Shown piece after piece: positions 7,254-15,167 of a stretch of DNA of 64,000 nucleotides. The notes under the pieces are model-generated. The model made no database searches. It saw only the letters and a list, made by a program, of their open reading frames with translations, and was not told the origin of the DNA. This stretch comes from Archangium lansingense (GTDB taxonomy: Bacteria; Myxococcota; Myxococcia; Myxococcales; Myxococcaceae): assembly GCF_026626635.1 (NCBI RefSeq), contig NZ_JAPNKA010000001.1:11516501-11580500 (forward strand), written 5' to 3'. The number at the start of each line of letters is the position of its first letter. Within the stretch, counting starts at the first letter, position 1. A program made the position numbers and the translations under genes.

Positions 7254-8000
7254 ATGAGCCCCAGGAAGCCCCCAGAGCGTCCTGCGAAGGAGAGCCCGCC
7301 CGCCTCCACGCCCCGGCGTCCCGGCACCCAGGGCGGTGTCCGCGACACCAACCGCCGCGAGCGAGAGAAGGCGCTCAGCGACGCGGCCCTCCAGCTCTTC
7401 GTGGCACGCGGGCTGGACGGCGTCACCATTGACGACATCACCCACGCGGCCGGCGTGGCCAAGGGCACCTTCTACCGGTACTTCGGGGACAAGGCGGCGC
7501 TGGTGGACTTCCTGCTCGAGCCTGTGCGCCGCGAGCTGCTCCAGGGGCTGGTGGCATGCGGCGAGGCCCTGGAGGCCGCACGCGACGTGGAGGCCATGTT
7601 CGAGGCCTACCGCGCCGTGGCCGCCGTCATCGCCGGTGCCATCCTCCAGCACCCAGGCGTGGTACGGCTCTACCTCCAGGAATGCCGAGGGCCCGCCGTG
7701 GGCGCCCGGGTGAAGCTCATCGAGGTGGCCCACCTCATCTCCCACCACGCGGTGGACATGACGCGCCGGGCCCATACCCACGGGCTGCTGCGCCCCATCC
7801 GCCCCTCTGTCAGCGGGCTGGCCGTGGTGGGAGCGGTGGAGCGCCTGCTGCTCGCCGTCCTCAGCGAGGAAGAGGACGTTGGCAACCCCCTGGAGCTGCC
7901 CGACGCCCTCACCACCCTCATCCTCGATGGCCTGCGCCTGCCCCCGCCGGGCCCCCGGCCCGCCCGCCGGAAGTTGGACGGGAAGCCCGGTCGCCCGTAA
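7254..8000 (+). CDS. TetR/AcrR family transcriptional regulator
   Basis: The 248-residue product has an N-terminal TetR helix-turn-helix domain at about residues 27-75: REKALSDAALQLFVARGLDG, then TIDDITHAAGVAKGTFYRYF, the classical recognition helix. The C-terminal two thirds are helical and variable, forming the ligand-binding and dimer region. ATG 7254 is used; an in-frame GTG at 7236 is possible. It is divergent from the short fatty-acid hydroxylase and has two TGAC-N6-GTCA palindromes immediately upstream, so it probably represses itself and that gene. The ligand is unknown. The lytic transglycosylase gene begins 11 bases after its stop. Confidence 0.9.
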   Translation: MSPRKPPERPAKESPPASTPRRPGTQGGVRDTNRREREKALSDAALQLFVARGLDGVTIDDITHAAGVAKGTFYRYFGDKAALVDFLLEPVRRELLQGLVACGEALEAARDVEAMFEAYRAVAAVIAGAILQHPGVVRLYLQECRGPAVGARVKLIEVAHLISHHAVDMTRRAHTHGLLRPIRPSVSGLAVVGAVERLLLAVLSEEEDVGNPLELPDALTTLILDGLRLPPPGPRPARRKLDGKPGRP

Positions 8001-8011
8001 GGAAGGAGGCC

Positions 8012-8698
8012 GTGCGGCGGAGACGGGACAGCGGGTTTCCTTGGGTGAAGGTGGCGCTGTGCGCCCTGCTGCCGCTCGTGTTGCTCAACCTGGCGGTGGC
8101 CTTCTTCGGCGACACCGTCGTCTCCCCCTTCTCCCTGTCCTTCCTGGAGCAGAAGGCACACGCCCTCGCCACCTACGCGCGCCACCGGCCCTCCTGCCTG
8201 CTCGAGGGGCACCCGGAGCTCGCCCCCCTCATCCGCGACAGCGAGCGCCGCCACCGCATCCCCACCGGCCTGCTGGAGGCGCTCGTCGAGGTGGAGTCCA
8301 ACACCCAGCCGCACCGCATCTCCCCCGCGGGCGCCATGGGCCCCGGCCAGCTCATGCCTGGCACCGCCAGCCTGCTGCGCGTGGCGGACCCCTTCGACCC
8401 GGCGCCCGCACTCGATGGCAGCGCGCGCTACCTCGCCGAGCAGCTCGAGCGCTTCCGGGGCAACGTGCGCCTCGCCGTGGCCGCCTACAACGCCGGGCCT
8501 GGCAACGTGAATGGCCGCGTTCCCCGCAACGGCGAGACCGAGTTCTACGTGGAGAAGGTGCTCAACCACTACGAGCGCCTCAGGCCCCGCCCTCCTCCTC
8601 CGAGGCCCTCGAAGCCCGCTCCCGCCGCGAAGCGCCAGGCCCGACCCGTGAGCGCCCCTCCTCGCCATCCGCCCGTTGACCGACCCTCCGCCGGATGA
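8012..8698 (+). CDS. Membrane-anchored lytic transglycosylase (SLT family)
   Basis: The 228-residue product has a single N-terminal membrane segment (about residues 11-30) and a periplasmic SLT domain that cleaves peptidoglycan glycan strands with formation of anhydro-muramyl ends. The motifs are complete: ALVEVESNT with the catalytic Glu, GAMGPGQLMP, and AVAAYNAGPGNV. The tail is Pro/Ala/Arg-rich. The GTG start at 8012 follows a strong AAGGAGG at 8002-8008 and comes 11 bases after the TetR stop; the longer open frame upstream only shadows the TetR gene. The VWA gene follows, possibly overlapping if its TTG start is used. Confidence 0.88.
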   Translation: MRRRRDSGFPWVKVALCALLPLVLLNLAVAFFGDTVVSPFSLSFLEQKAHALATYARHRPSCLLEGHPELAPLIRDSERRHRIPTGLLEALVEVESNTQPHRISPAGAMGPGQLMPGTASLLRVADPFDPAPALDGSARYLAEQLERFRGNVRLAVAAYNAGPGNVNGRVPRNGETEFYVEKVLNHYERLRPRPPPPRPSKPAPAAKRQARPVSAPPRHPPVDRPSAG

Positions 8699-8756
8699 CC
8701 GACCTCCGCCGGATGACGGACGCGCGAGCCCCGAAGACCGTGCGATTCCCGCACGC

Positions 8757-10454
8757 ATGAAACGACTCACCGGCCTCTCGAAGCTCGCCCTCGTCACCCT
8801 GGGCGTCGTGGCGCTCCTGGTGGCCACCGTCAGTCTGTTCGGCAACAACATCCGCAAGCTCTTTGGTGCGCAGGCGGAAGCGCTCGTCGGCAGTGAGTAC
8901 TCCGGGAACGGCGGCGCCCTGGCGAGCCGACAGTTCCAGCGCAAGTCGCTGAAGACCTTCGGGGACAACTCCGCCGATGGGGACTCGTACGCGGCCCCGG
9001 CACCGGCCGCGGCCCCGGCACCCAGGAGCGTGGCGGCGAGGAAGCAGGTCGCGCAATTGGCCGAGCGCGCCGAGCCCGTCACCACCGGCAACACCCACGC
9101 CGAGGAGCGCCCCAACCCCTTCACCCTCACGAGCGAGGATCGCTTCTCCACCTTCGCGGTGGACGTGGACACCGCCTCCTACACCCTCTTCCGCCGCTAC
9201 GTCACCGAGGGGGGCCTGCCGCCGGATGACTCCATCCGCGTCGAGGAGTGGGTGAACTACTTCCGCTACCGCTACCCCTCCCCCGAGGAAGGGGACTTCC
9301 GGGTGGACCTCGAGGGCGCGCCCTCGCCCTTCACCCCCGGCCGCCACCTCGTGAAGGTGGGCCTGCAGGGCCGCGTCATCGCCAAGAGCCAGCGCAAGCC
9401 CACCCACCTCGTTTTCCTCGTGGACACCAGCGGCTCCATGTCCTCCCCGGACAAGCTGCCGCTCGCCCAGAAGGCCATGAAGCTGATGGTGGACGGCCTC
9501 AACGAGACGGACACCGTGGCGCTCGTCACCTACGCCGGCAGCGTGCGCGACGTGCTGCCCCCCACCCACGCCATCGAGCGCTCGGAGATCTTCGCCGCCA
9601 TCGACGCGCTCACCAGCGGCGGCGGCACCGCCATGGGCGATGGCCTGGAGCTCGCCTACCGTCATGCCGCGAAGAAGGCCAACCCCTACAGCGTCTCCCG
9701 CGTCGTCGTCCTCACCGATGGCGACACCAACCTCGGCCGCAACCTCACCGCCGACGCCATGCTCGCCAACGTCCAGGGCTACGTGCAGGAGGGCGTCACC
9801 CTGTCCACCATCGGCCTGGGCATGGGCAACTACCGCGATGACCTGATGGAGCGGCTGGCCAACAAGGGCAACGGCAACTGCTTCTACATCGACAGCGAGC
9901 GCGAGGCCCGCCGCGTCTTCCAGGAGCGGCTCGCCGGCACGCTGGAGGTCATCGCCCAGGACGTGAAGGTGCAGGTGGAGTTCGACCCCGCCACCGTGCG
10001 CGGCTACCGGCTGCTGGGCTACGAGAACCGCGCCATCGCCGACCGCGACTTCCGCAACGACAAGGTGGACGCGGGCGAGATTGGCGCCGGCCACACCGTC
10101 ACCGCCCTCTACGAGGTGGAGCTCGCCGGCGAGGGCGCGAACGTAGCCATGGTGCGCGTGCGAGCCAAGCGGCCCGGAGGCGTGGAGGCCGCCGAGCAGC
10201 GCTTCTCCCTGGCGCGCACGCAGCTGCATGGCTCGCTGCGCGAGGCCTCCGCCAACCTGCGCTTCGCCGCCGCCGTGGCCGGCACCGCGGACATTCTCCG
10301 GGGCGCGCCCCAGGCCGGAGACTGGAGCCTGGCCACCGCCGAGGCGCTCGCCGAGGGCGCCGTGGACGACATGAGCGACCGCGCCGAGTTCCTCAGCCTG
10401 CTGCGCACGGTGCGCGAGCGCCGAGCCACGTCCGTGGCCGGCGGACCCTACTAA
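8757..10454 (+). CDS. YfbK-like von Willebrand factor A domain protein
   Basis: A 565-residue protein with an N-terminal membrane segment (residues 7-27), an Ala/Pro linker, a conserved N-terminal region (SEDRFSTFAVDVDTASYTLFRR, residues about 123-145), a VWA domain with a MIDAS motif DTSGSMSSPDK and a later LTDGDTNLG, and a C-terminal DUF3520-type region. This architecture is the YfbK family, periplasmic proteins of uncertain role, probably adhesive or chaperone-like. The ATG at 8757 is preferred because it gives a compact anchor; a TTG at 8676 would add 27 acidic, Pro-rich residues and overlap the transglycosylase gene by 23 bases. That upstream stretch contains a short tandem repeat encoding PPDD units. 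Confidence 0.85.
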   Translation: MKRLTGLSKLALVTLGVVALLVATVSLFGNNIRKLFGAQAEALVGSEYSGNGGALASRQFQRKSLKTFGDNSADGDSYAAPAPAAAPAPRSVAARKQVAQLAERAEPVTTGNTHAEERPNPFTLTSEDRFSTFAVDVDTASYTLFRRYVTEGGLPPDDSIRVEEWVNYFRYRYPSPEEGDFRVDLEGAPSPFTPGRHLVKVGLQGRVIAKSQRKPTHLVFLVDTSGSMSSPDKLPLAQKAMKLMVDGLNETDTVALVTYAGSVRDVLPPTHAIERSEIFAAIDALTSGGGTAMGDGLELAYRHAAKKANPYSVSRVVVLTDGDTNLGRNLTADAMLANVQGYVQEGVTLSTIGLGMGNYRDDLMERLANKGNGNCFYIDSEREARRVFQERLAGTLEVIAQDVKVQVEFDPATVRGYRLLGYENRAIADRDFRNDKVDAGEIGAGHTVTALYEVELAGEGANVAMVRVRAKRPGGVEAAEQRFSLARTQLHGSLREASANLRFAAAVAGTADILRGAPQAGDWSLATAEALAEGAVDDMSDRAEFLSLLRTVRERRATSVAGGPY

Positions 10455-10480
10455 TCTTCTTCAGAGAAGTGACCGACTGT

Positions 10481-10551
10481 CCCCTCTCCCGAGGGGAGAG
10501 GGGAAATGGCCGCGGGAAAGGAGCCAGTGCCCCAGGGGCACTCCTTCGCGG
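10481..10551. terminator. Two consecutive stem-loops after the VWA gene
   Basis: The first stem-loop, 10481-10503, pairs CCCCTCTCC with GGAGAGGGG. The second, 10510-10551, pairs CCGCG, AAGG and AGTGCC with GGCACT, CCTT and CGCGG, interrupted by small bulges. They lie 27 bases past the VWA stop and probably end transcription. The first resembles the palindromic repeats at 53115 and 53181. Confidence 0.45.
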
Positions 10552-10666
10552 ACCTATCTGAAAGGGATTAGCGCGTGCCGTCCGGGGGCGATGGGGCCGC
10601 GCACCATGACCATCACCGCGGCCTCGTCCACTCCACGAGACCTCTTCCCGCGCGTATACTGCTCGG

Positions 10667-11374
10667 ATGCCCTCCCGCTCCCGGCGCGCGGCGCCCAGGC
10701 GTGTTCGCGCACGCGAGGAGTCTCCCCCCACGCTCCACTCCCGTGATGATCTGCGTCTGCTCTGGGCAACGCCCATCTTCATCCGCCGCCTGGCGCCGCC
10801 TCCTCCCTGGAACGCGGCCCTCGAGCGGCGCATCCGCGAGCGGCAGGCGAGCGACCCTGGCCGGCAGCGCAGCAACTACGGGGGATGGCAGTCGAGCGAC
10901 GATCTCTTCGAGTCTGACGTCCACGGAGGCGAGCTCGCGCCAGAGTTCCAGGAACTGCGCGCGCTCATCCACCGCGCGCTACTCGATTGCCTGAGCGCCG
11001 TGATGCCCGAAGGCGCCGTCACCCGCCTCCGCACCCAGCTCTCCGCCTTCGCCAACGTCCTCCCTCGCGGCGGCTATCACACCCATCACGTCCACCCCGG
11101 CAGCCACCTGGCCGGCTCCTACTACGTGAACGCCGGCCGCCCCGACCCGGGCAACCCACACAGTGGCAAGCTCTGCTTCTACGAGCCGCGCGCTGGCGGC
11201 GCCATGCTCCACAGCCGTCTCCTCGGCTTCGCCGAGGACTTCGACGTGCTCCCCGAGACGGGGATGCTCGTCCTCTTTCCCGGCTACCTCGGCCACTCGG
11301 TGCATCCCTATACGGGCCCAGGCGCACGCATCACCGTCGCCTTCAATGCGTATCTCCAGGAGAGCAAAACATGA
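10667..11374 (+). CDS. 2OG-Fe(II) oxygenase (TIGR02466/PF13759-type)
   Basis: A 235-residue predicted 2-oxoglutarate and Fe(II)-dependent hydroxylase. The fold is marked by WATPIFIRRL at the start of the domain, SNYGGWQSSDD, the iron-binding region YHTHHVHPGSHLAGSYYV, and the distal GHSVHPYTGPGARITVAFN with the second His and the 2OG-binding Arg. Members are often found in biosynthetic or surface-protein loci and their substrates are unknown. Its stop overlaps the start of the DUF4157 gene as ATGA, so translation of the two is coupled and the DUF4157 protein is a candidate substrate (inference). The first 25 residues are Arg-rich and may be trimmed if a later start is used. Confidence 0.85.
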   Translation: MPSRSRRAAPRRVRAREESPPTLHSRDDLRLLWATPIFIRRLAPPPPWNAALERRIRERQASDPGRQRSNYGGWQSSDDLFESDVHGGELAPEFQELRALIHRALLDCLSAVMPEGAVTRLRTQLSAFANVLPRGGYHTHHVHPGSHLAGSYYVNAGRPDPGNPHSGKLCFYEPRAGGAMLHSRLLGFAEDFDVLPETGMLVLFPGYLGHSVHPYTGPGARITVAFNAYLQESKT

Positions 11375-12213
11375 GCAGACAGGTGCCCGTGCAACGGAAG
11401 ACCGCCGCCCCTGCGACAGTGACGACGCCCTCGGCAGCCACGGCCCCACAGGTCGCGCAACCCGCGACGGGGAGCTTCGCCGACCTCGAGCGCACCGCCA
11501 GCCTGGGCCATCGACTCGAGCAGACACCGACGCACGCCCCACCGCCCGCCATGGGCAAGAAGGGCCGGCCCCTGCCAGAGCCGGTGCGCGCCAAGATGGA
11601 GACGGCCTTCGGCCATGACTTCGCGCAGGTGCGCGTCCATGAGGACGGAAACGCAGCCGCGCTCGGCGCCACGGCCTACACCCGCGGCCACGACCTCCAT
11701 TTCGCCCCCGGCCGATACCAGCCCGGGACGCAGTCTGGGCAGGCGCTCATCGGGCACGAGCTGACCCATGTCGTGCAGCAGCGCGCGGGCAATGTCGCCA
11801 TCCCCCAGGGCAAGGGAGCGCCGATCAACGCCAACCCCGGGCTCGAGGCCGAGGCCGATCGGCAAGGCGCGAGGGCAGCCCAGAGGCTGGAGGCGACGGT
11901 GCGCGGCGTCGGGAGCGGCGTGCAGCGCAAAGCCGTCACGGGCGGAGGCGGCGTCATCCAGTGCCAGGGGAAGGACGAAAAGGCCAAGGCGGATGCCGCG
12001 AAATTCGCGGCGAGCCAGAAGGACAACCACCACAAAATCGATTCGGGTACCAGGGCCAAGCAGCTCGGCAAGACCAAGGCAGCGAAGTACACGGCGCGGA
12101 GCGCGGCGAAGGCTTTGGATAGACAGCAGGGAAATCAAGAGTTGGCCGCAAGAAGACAAGAACAAGCAGCCGCAGCCGCAGCCGCCAAGGCCACCAAGAA
12201 GAAGAAGACGTGA
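11371..12213 (+). CDS. DUF4157 (eCIS core-type) domain protein with HELTH metallopeptidase motif
   Basis: A 280-residue protein whose central part, about residues 60-140, is a DUF4157 domain: LPEPVRAKMETAFGHDFAQVRVH, ATAYTRGHDLHFAPGRY and GQALIGHELTHVVQQ, a zincin-like HExxH motif at 129-133. VQR signatures common to this family occur at the N terminus (PVQRK) and after the domain. The C terminus is rich in Lys, Ala and Gln. In other bacteria DUF4157 proteins are cargo or components linked to extracellular contractile injection systems; no sheath, tube or baseplate gene is present here, so it is either remote from or independent of such a machine. The ATG at 11371 overlaps the oxygenase stop by four bases. 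Confidence 0.85.
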   Translation: MSRQVPVQRKTAAPATVTTPSAATAPQVAQPATGSFADLERTASLGHRLEQTPTHAPPPAMGKKGRPLPEPVRAKMETAFGHDFAQVRVHEDGNAAALGATAYTRGHDLHFAPGRYQPGTQSGQALIGHELTHVVQQRAGNVAIPQGKGAPINANPGLEAEADRQGARAAQRLEATVRGVGSGVQRKAVTGGGGVIQCQGKDEKAKADAAKFAASQKDNHHKIDSGTRAKQLGKTKAAKYTARSAAKALDRQQGNQELAARRQEQAAAAAAAKATKKKKT

Positions 12214-12242
12214 CCCCCGAGGGGTGAGACCCCACTCCCCGG

Positions 12243-12998
12243 CTAGCGCGAGCCGTCCATGCCCCGCCCGGCCTCCGCGTCCACCCAGACTTCCACATTG
12301 CCGTGGAGCTGAAGGAACGAGGCCGGGCACAGGGTGGTGATGGGACCGCGCACCATGGCCGTCACCGCCGCCGCCTTGCTCACCCCAAAGGCCAGCAGGA
12401 TGACGCGACGCGCCTGAAGCAGCGCCGACATGCCCAGCGTGAGCGCCGCCAGGGGCACCTTCCAGACGTCATCCCCGAAGAGCGAGGCCACCGCCTGGCG
12501 TGACTCCCGCGACAGGCGCACCCGGTGGCTCCCCGCCTGGAGGCTCTCCCCCGGCTCCACGAAGGCCACGTGCCCGTTGGGCCCGATGCCCAGCAGCACC
12601 AGGTCCAACCCTCCCGCCGCCGCCAGCTGGACGTCGTAGCGGGCACATTCCCGCTCGGCCCGCTCCGCGCTCCCATCGAGGAAGTGGATGCGCACGGGCG
12701 CCAGGTTGACGTGCTGGAAGAGGTGCCGCTCCATGTACGCCCGGAAGCTGCTCGGGTCGTCAGGCCCCAGGCCGAGGAACTCGTCCAGGTTGAAGGTGGT
12801 CACCTTGGAGAAGTCCAACTGCCCGTTCCGGTGCAGCACCACCAACTCTCGATACACGTTGAGCGGCGTCCGGCCCGTGGGCAGTCCGAGAACCAGGGAA
12901 GGCTTCTCACGAACCGCAGCGGCGACGAGGGCCGCGCACGCAGCGACGGCTTCCTGCTCGGAGGCGAAGACGCGAACGTTCAAGGCACCGGTCAGCAT
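12243..12998 (-). CDS. nagB: Glucosamine-6-phosphate deaminase
   Basis: A 251-residue NagB-family enzyme that converts glucosamine 6-phosphate to fructose 6-phosphate and ammonia. GLPTGRTPLNVYREL binds phosphate near residue 40, TTFNLDEFLGLGPDDPSSF carries the catalytic Asp, and LLGIGPNGHVAFVEPGE holds the His/Glu relay. The distantly related 6-phosphogluconolactonase lacks this NLDEF and GHVAFVEPG combination. ATG 12998 is chosen; a longer frame to 13175 has no family similarity. The gene is divergent from phosphofructokinase with 221 bases between, placing amino-sugar entry next to the enzyme that uses its product. Confidence 0.9.
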   Translation of the reverse strand: MLTGALNVRVFASEQEAVAACAALVAAAVREKPSLVLGLPTGRTPLNVYRELVVLHRNGQLDFSKVTTFNLDEFLGLGPDDPSSFRAYMERHLFQHVNLAPVRIHFLDGSAERAERECARYDVQLAAAGGLDLVLLGIGPNGHVAFVEPGESLQAGSHRVRLSRESRQAVASLFGDDVWKVPLAALTLGMSALLQARRVILLAFGVSKAAAVTAMVRGPITTLCPASFLQLHGNVEVWVDAEAGRGMDGSR

Positions 12999-13219
12999 AG
13001 CCAAAGCTTCTCTGCTGACAAAGCCGTACGTCACCCGTTGCATCGGGCCCGACCCAGAAGGTAGCCCGAGTAGGGTCCACGGCCCTGGGAGGCCCTGCCT
13101 GCTCGCCCCCGCTCCAACCACCGGCCCGGTCCTTCCGGCCGGATGCCACCGTTGCTGGCGGGCGGTCTCCGCCAACTTCGCGGATGAATCGCGCCCGAGG
13201 TGCGTTAGAAGGCTACCTC

Positions 13220-14257
13220 ATGAAAGTCGCCGTTCTTACAGGCGGGGGTGACTGCCCCGGCCTCAATGCGGTCATTCGCGCCGTCGTCCGCCGGGCCTCC
13301 GCCCATGGCTTCGAGATGATGGGTCTGCGCGATGGGTGGAAGGGTCTCCTCGATGACAACCACTTCCGCCTCACGCGTGAGACTACCTCCGGCATCCTCC
13401 ACCGCGGAGGCACCATCCTGGGCACCTCCCGCGTCAATCCCTTCAAGGTCGAGAACGGCCTGGAGAAGGTCAAGCGCGCCATCGAGCGGCATGACATCCA
13501 CGCCGTCATCGCCATCGGCGGCGAGGGCACGCTCTCGGCCGCCACGCGCATGGCCAAGGAGGGCCTGCGCATCGTCGGCGTGCCGAAGACGATCGACAAC
13601 GATCTCAACGGTACGGACTTCACCTTCGGCTTCGACACCGCGGTGACCATCGCCACCGAGGCCATTGATCGGCTGCACTCCACCGCCGAGTCGCACAAGC
13701 GCGTCATCGTGTGCGAGGTGATGGGACGGCACGTGGGGTGGATCGCCACCTACGCGGGCATGGCCGGTGGCGCGGACGTGATTCTGGTGCCCGAGGTCCC
13801 CGCGGACCTGGCCGCGGTGGCCGAGCACATCAAGCACCGGCACTCCACCGGGCGCTCCTTCTCCATCGTGGTGGTGGCCGAGGGCACGCGCATCAAGCTG
13901 TCCGCCGAGCAGCAGGAGCAGCTCGTCACCTCGGGAGCACTGGACGAGGCAGGCCGGCCCCGACTGGGCGGCGTGGGCGCCATCGTGGCCAACGAGATTG
14001 AGACGCGCACGGGCTACGAGACACGCGTGTCGGTGCTGGGCCACATCCAGCGCGGCGGCGCGCCCACCGCGCATGACCGCGTGCTGGCCACGCGCTTCGG
14101 CGTCCATGCGTGTGACATGGTGGCCCGGGGCGAGTTCGGCAAGATGGCCGCGCTGCGGGGCAACGAGATTGTGAGCGTGGACCTGGCGGAGGCCACCCGG
14201 GAGCTCAAGAAGGTGCCCCGGGAGTTCTTCGAGGTCGCCCAGGTCTTCTTCGGTTAG
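13220..14257 (+). CDS. pfkA: 6-phosphofructokinase, group III (ATP- or PPi-dependent)
   Basis: A 345-residue phosphofructokinase that makes fructose 1,6-bisphosphate in glycolysis. GGGDCPGLNAVIRAV at residues 8-22 binds the donor nucleotide, IGGEGTLSAATRMAKEG and VPKTIDNDLNGTDFTFGFDT form the active site, and GRHVGWIA and HIQRGGAPTAHDR follow. At the two positions that decide donor use it carries Gly (GGEGT, as in ATP enzymes) and Lys (VPKTIDND, as in PPi enzymes), the mixed pattern of the actinobacterial group, in which members prefer either donor. The start at 13220 follows AGAAGG. In M. xanthus, phosphofructokinase is controlled by the kinase Pkn4; no kinase gene is adjacent here. Confidence 0.93.
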   Translation: MKVAVLTGGGDCPGLNAVIRAVVRRASAHGFEMMGLRDGWKGLLDDNHFRLTRETTSGILHRGGTILGTSRVNPFKVENGLEKVKRAIERHDIHAVIAIGGEGTLSAATRMAKEGLRIVGVPKTIDNDLNGTDFTFGFDTAVTIATEAIDRLHSTAESHKRVIVCEVMGRHVGWIATYAGMAGGADVILVPEVPADLAAVAEHIKHRHSTGRSFSIVVVAEGTRIKLSAEQQEQLVTSGALDEAGRPRLGGVGAIVANEIETRTGYETRVSVLGHIQRGGAPTAHDRVLATRFGVHACDMVARGEFGKMAALRGNEIVSVDLAEATRELKKVPREFFEVAQVFFG

Positions 14258-14286
14258 CCCGAGGCGGGGATAGAGTGTCCCCTGCC

Positions 14287-15051
14287 ATGGACCTTTACGC
14301 GGAGATGGCGGCCCTGGTCGCCGAGGGCCGTCCGTTCGTACTGGCCACCGTCATCGAGAGCGCCGGCAGCACGCCGCAGAAGCCGGGCTCGAAGATGGTG
14401 GTGCTCGGGGACGGAGGCCTGCGGGGCACCGTAGGCGGCGGCGCCATCGAGCACCAGATCATCCAGGCCGCGCGGGCCCTGCTGGAGTCAGCGGAGCACA
14501 CGCGCATCATCGAGACGCACCTCACGCACGAGCTGGGCATGTGCTGCGGAGGGCGGATGAAGGTGTTCCTGGAGAAGCACGGCGCCCCGCCACGGCTCAC
14601 GGTGTTCGGCGCGGGGCACGTGGCGCGCGAGCTGGCCTTGCTGGCGCACCGGGTGGGCTTCCGGGTGACGGTGGTAGACGCCCGGCCCGAATGGGCCACC
14701 CCCGAGCGCTTCCCTGGCATCGAGCTGGTGCTGAAGGACCCGGCGGACCACGCGCGAACGCTGAGCGGGGGCCCCGAGCACTGCTTCTGCATCACGACGC
14801 ACGACCACCCGCTGGACCAGGCCGTGGTGGAGGCGCTGTTGGACAAGCCCTCGGCGTACCTCGGCGTGATTGGAAGCCGGCGCAAGGCCGAGCGCTTCCG
14901 GATGCGGCTGCGCGCCGCGGGCTTCTCCGAGGAAGCCGTGGCCCGGCTGCACTCCCCCATGGGGGTGGAGATCGGCGCACTCACCCCAGAGGAGATTGCC
15001 GTCTCCATCGTGGGCGAGCTCATCCGAGTGCGCAGAAGTGGACAACGGTAG
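14287..15051 (+). CDS. xdhC: XdhC/CoxI family protein (molybdenum cofactor maturation)
   Basis: A 254-residue XdhC-family protein. An N-terminal conserved segment, VLATVIESAGSTPQKPGSKM, carries the signature of the family, and MCCGGRMKVFLE lies in the middle. From about residue 100 a Rossmann-like domain begins with LTVFGAGHVARELA, followed by VDARPEWATPERFPG and a late LGVIGSRRKAERFR. XdhC proteins deliver sulfurated molybdenum cofactor to xanthine dehydrogenase-type enzymes. No molybdoenzyme gene is nearby. The ATG at 14287 is preferred over an in-frame GTG at 14275. Confidence 0.9.
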   Translation: MDLYAEMAALVAEGRPFVLATVIESAGSTPQKPGSKMVVLGDGGLRGTVGGGAIEHQIIQAARALLESAEHTRIIETHLTHELGMCCGGRMKVFLEKHGAPPRLTVFGAGHVARELALLAHRVGFRVTVVDARPEWATPERFPGIELVLKDPADHARTLSGGPEHCFCITTHDHPLDQAVVEALLDKPSAYLGVIGSRRKAERFRMRLRAAGFSEEAVARLHSPMGVEIGALTPEEIAVSIVGELIRVRRSGQR

Positions 15052-15167
15052 TTTCCAAAACGTGACAGACCGGTATGGCATGTTGAGCATGTGAAACGCG
15101 GTTATCCGGAAAACCTCCGGCGGGCCGCGCCTCACACCCCCGTACTGCCTTCCGGAGAAAAACCCCC

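Noticed and set aside
7556..8011. An upstream extension of the lytic transglycosylase frame
   Set aside because: It overlaps the TetR gene in another frame and encodes Arg/Pro/Gly-rich sequence; the GTG at 8012 has a strong ribosome site.
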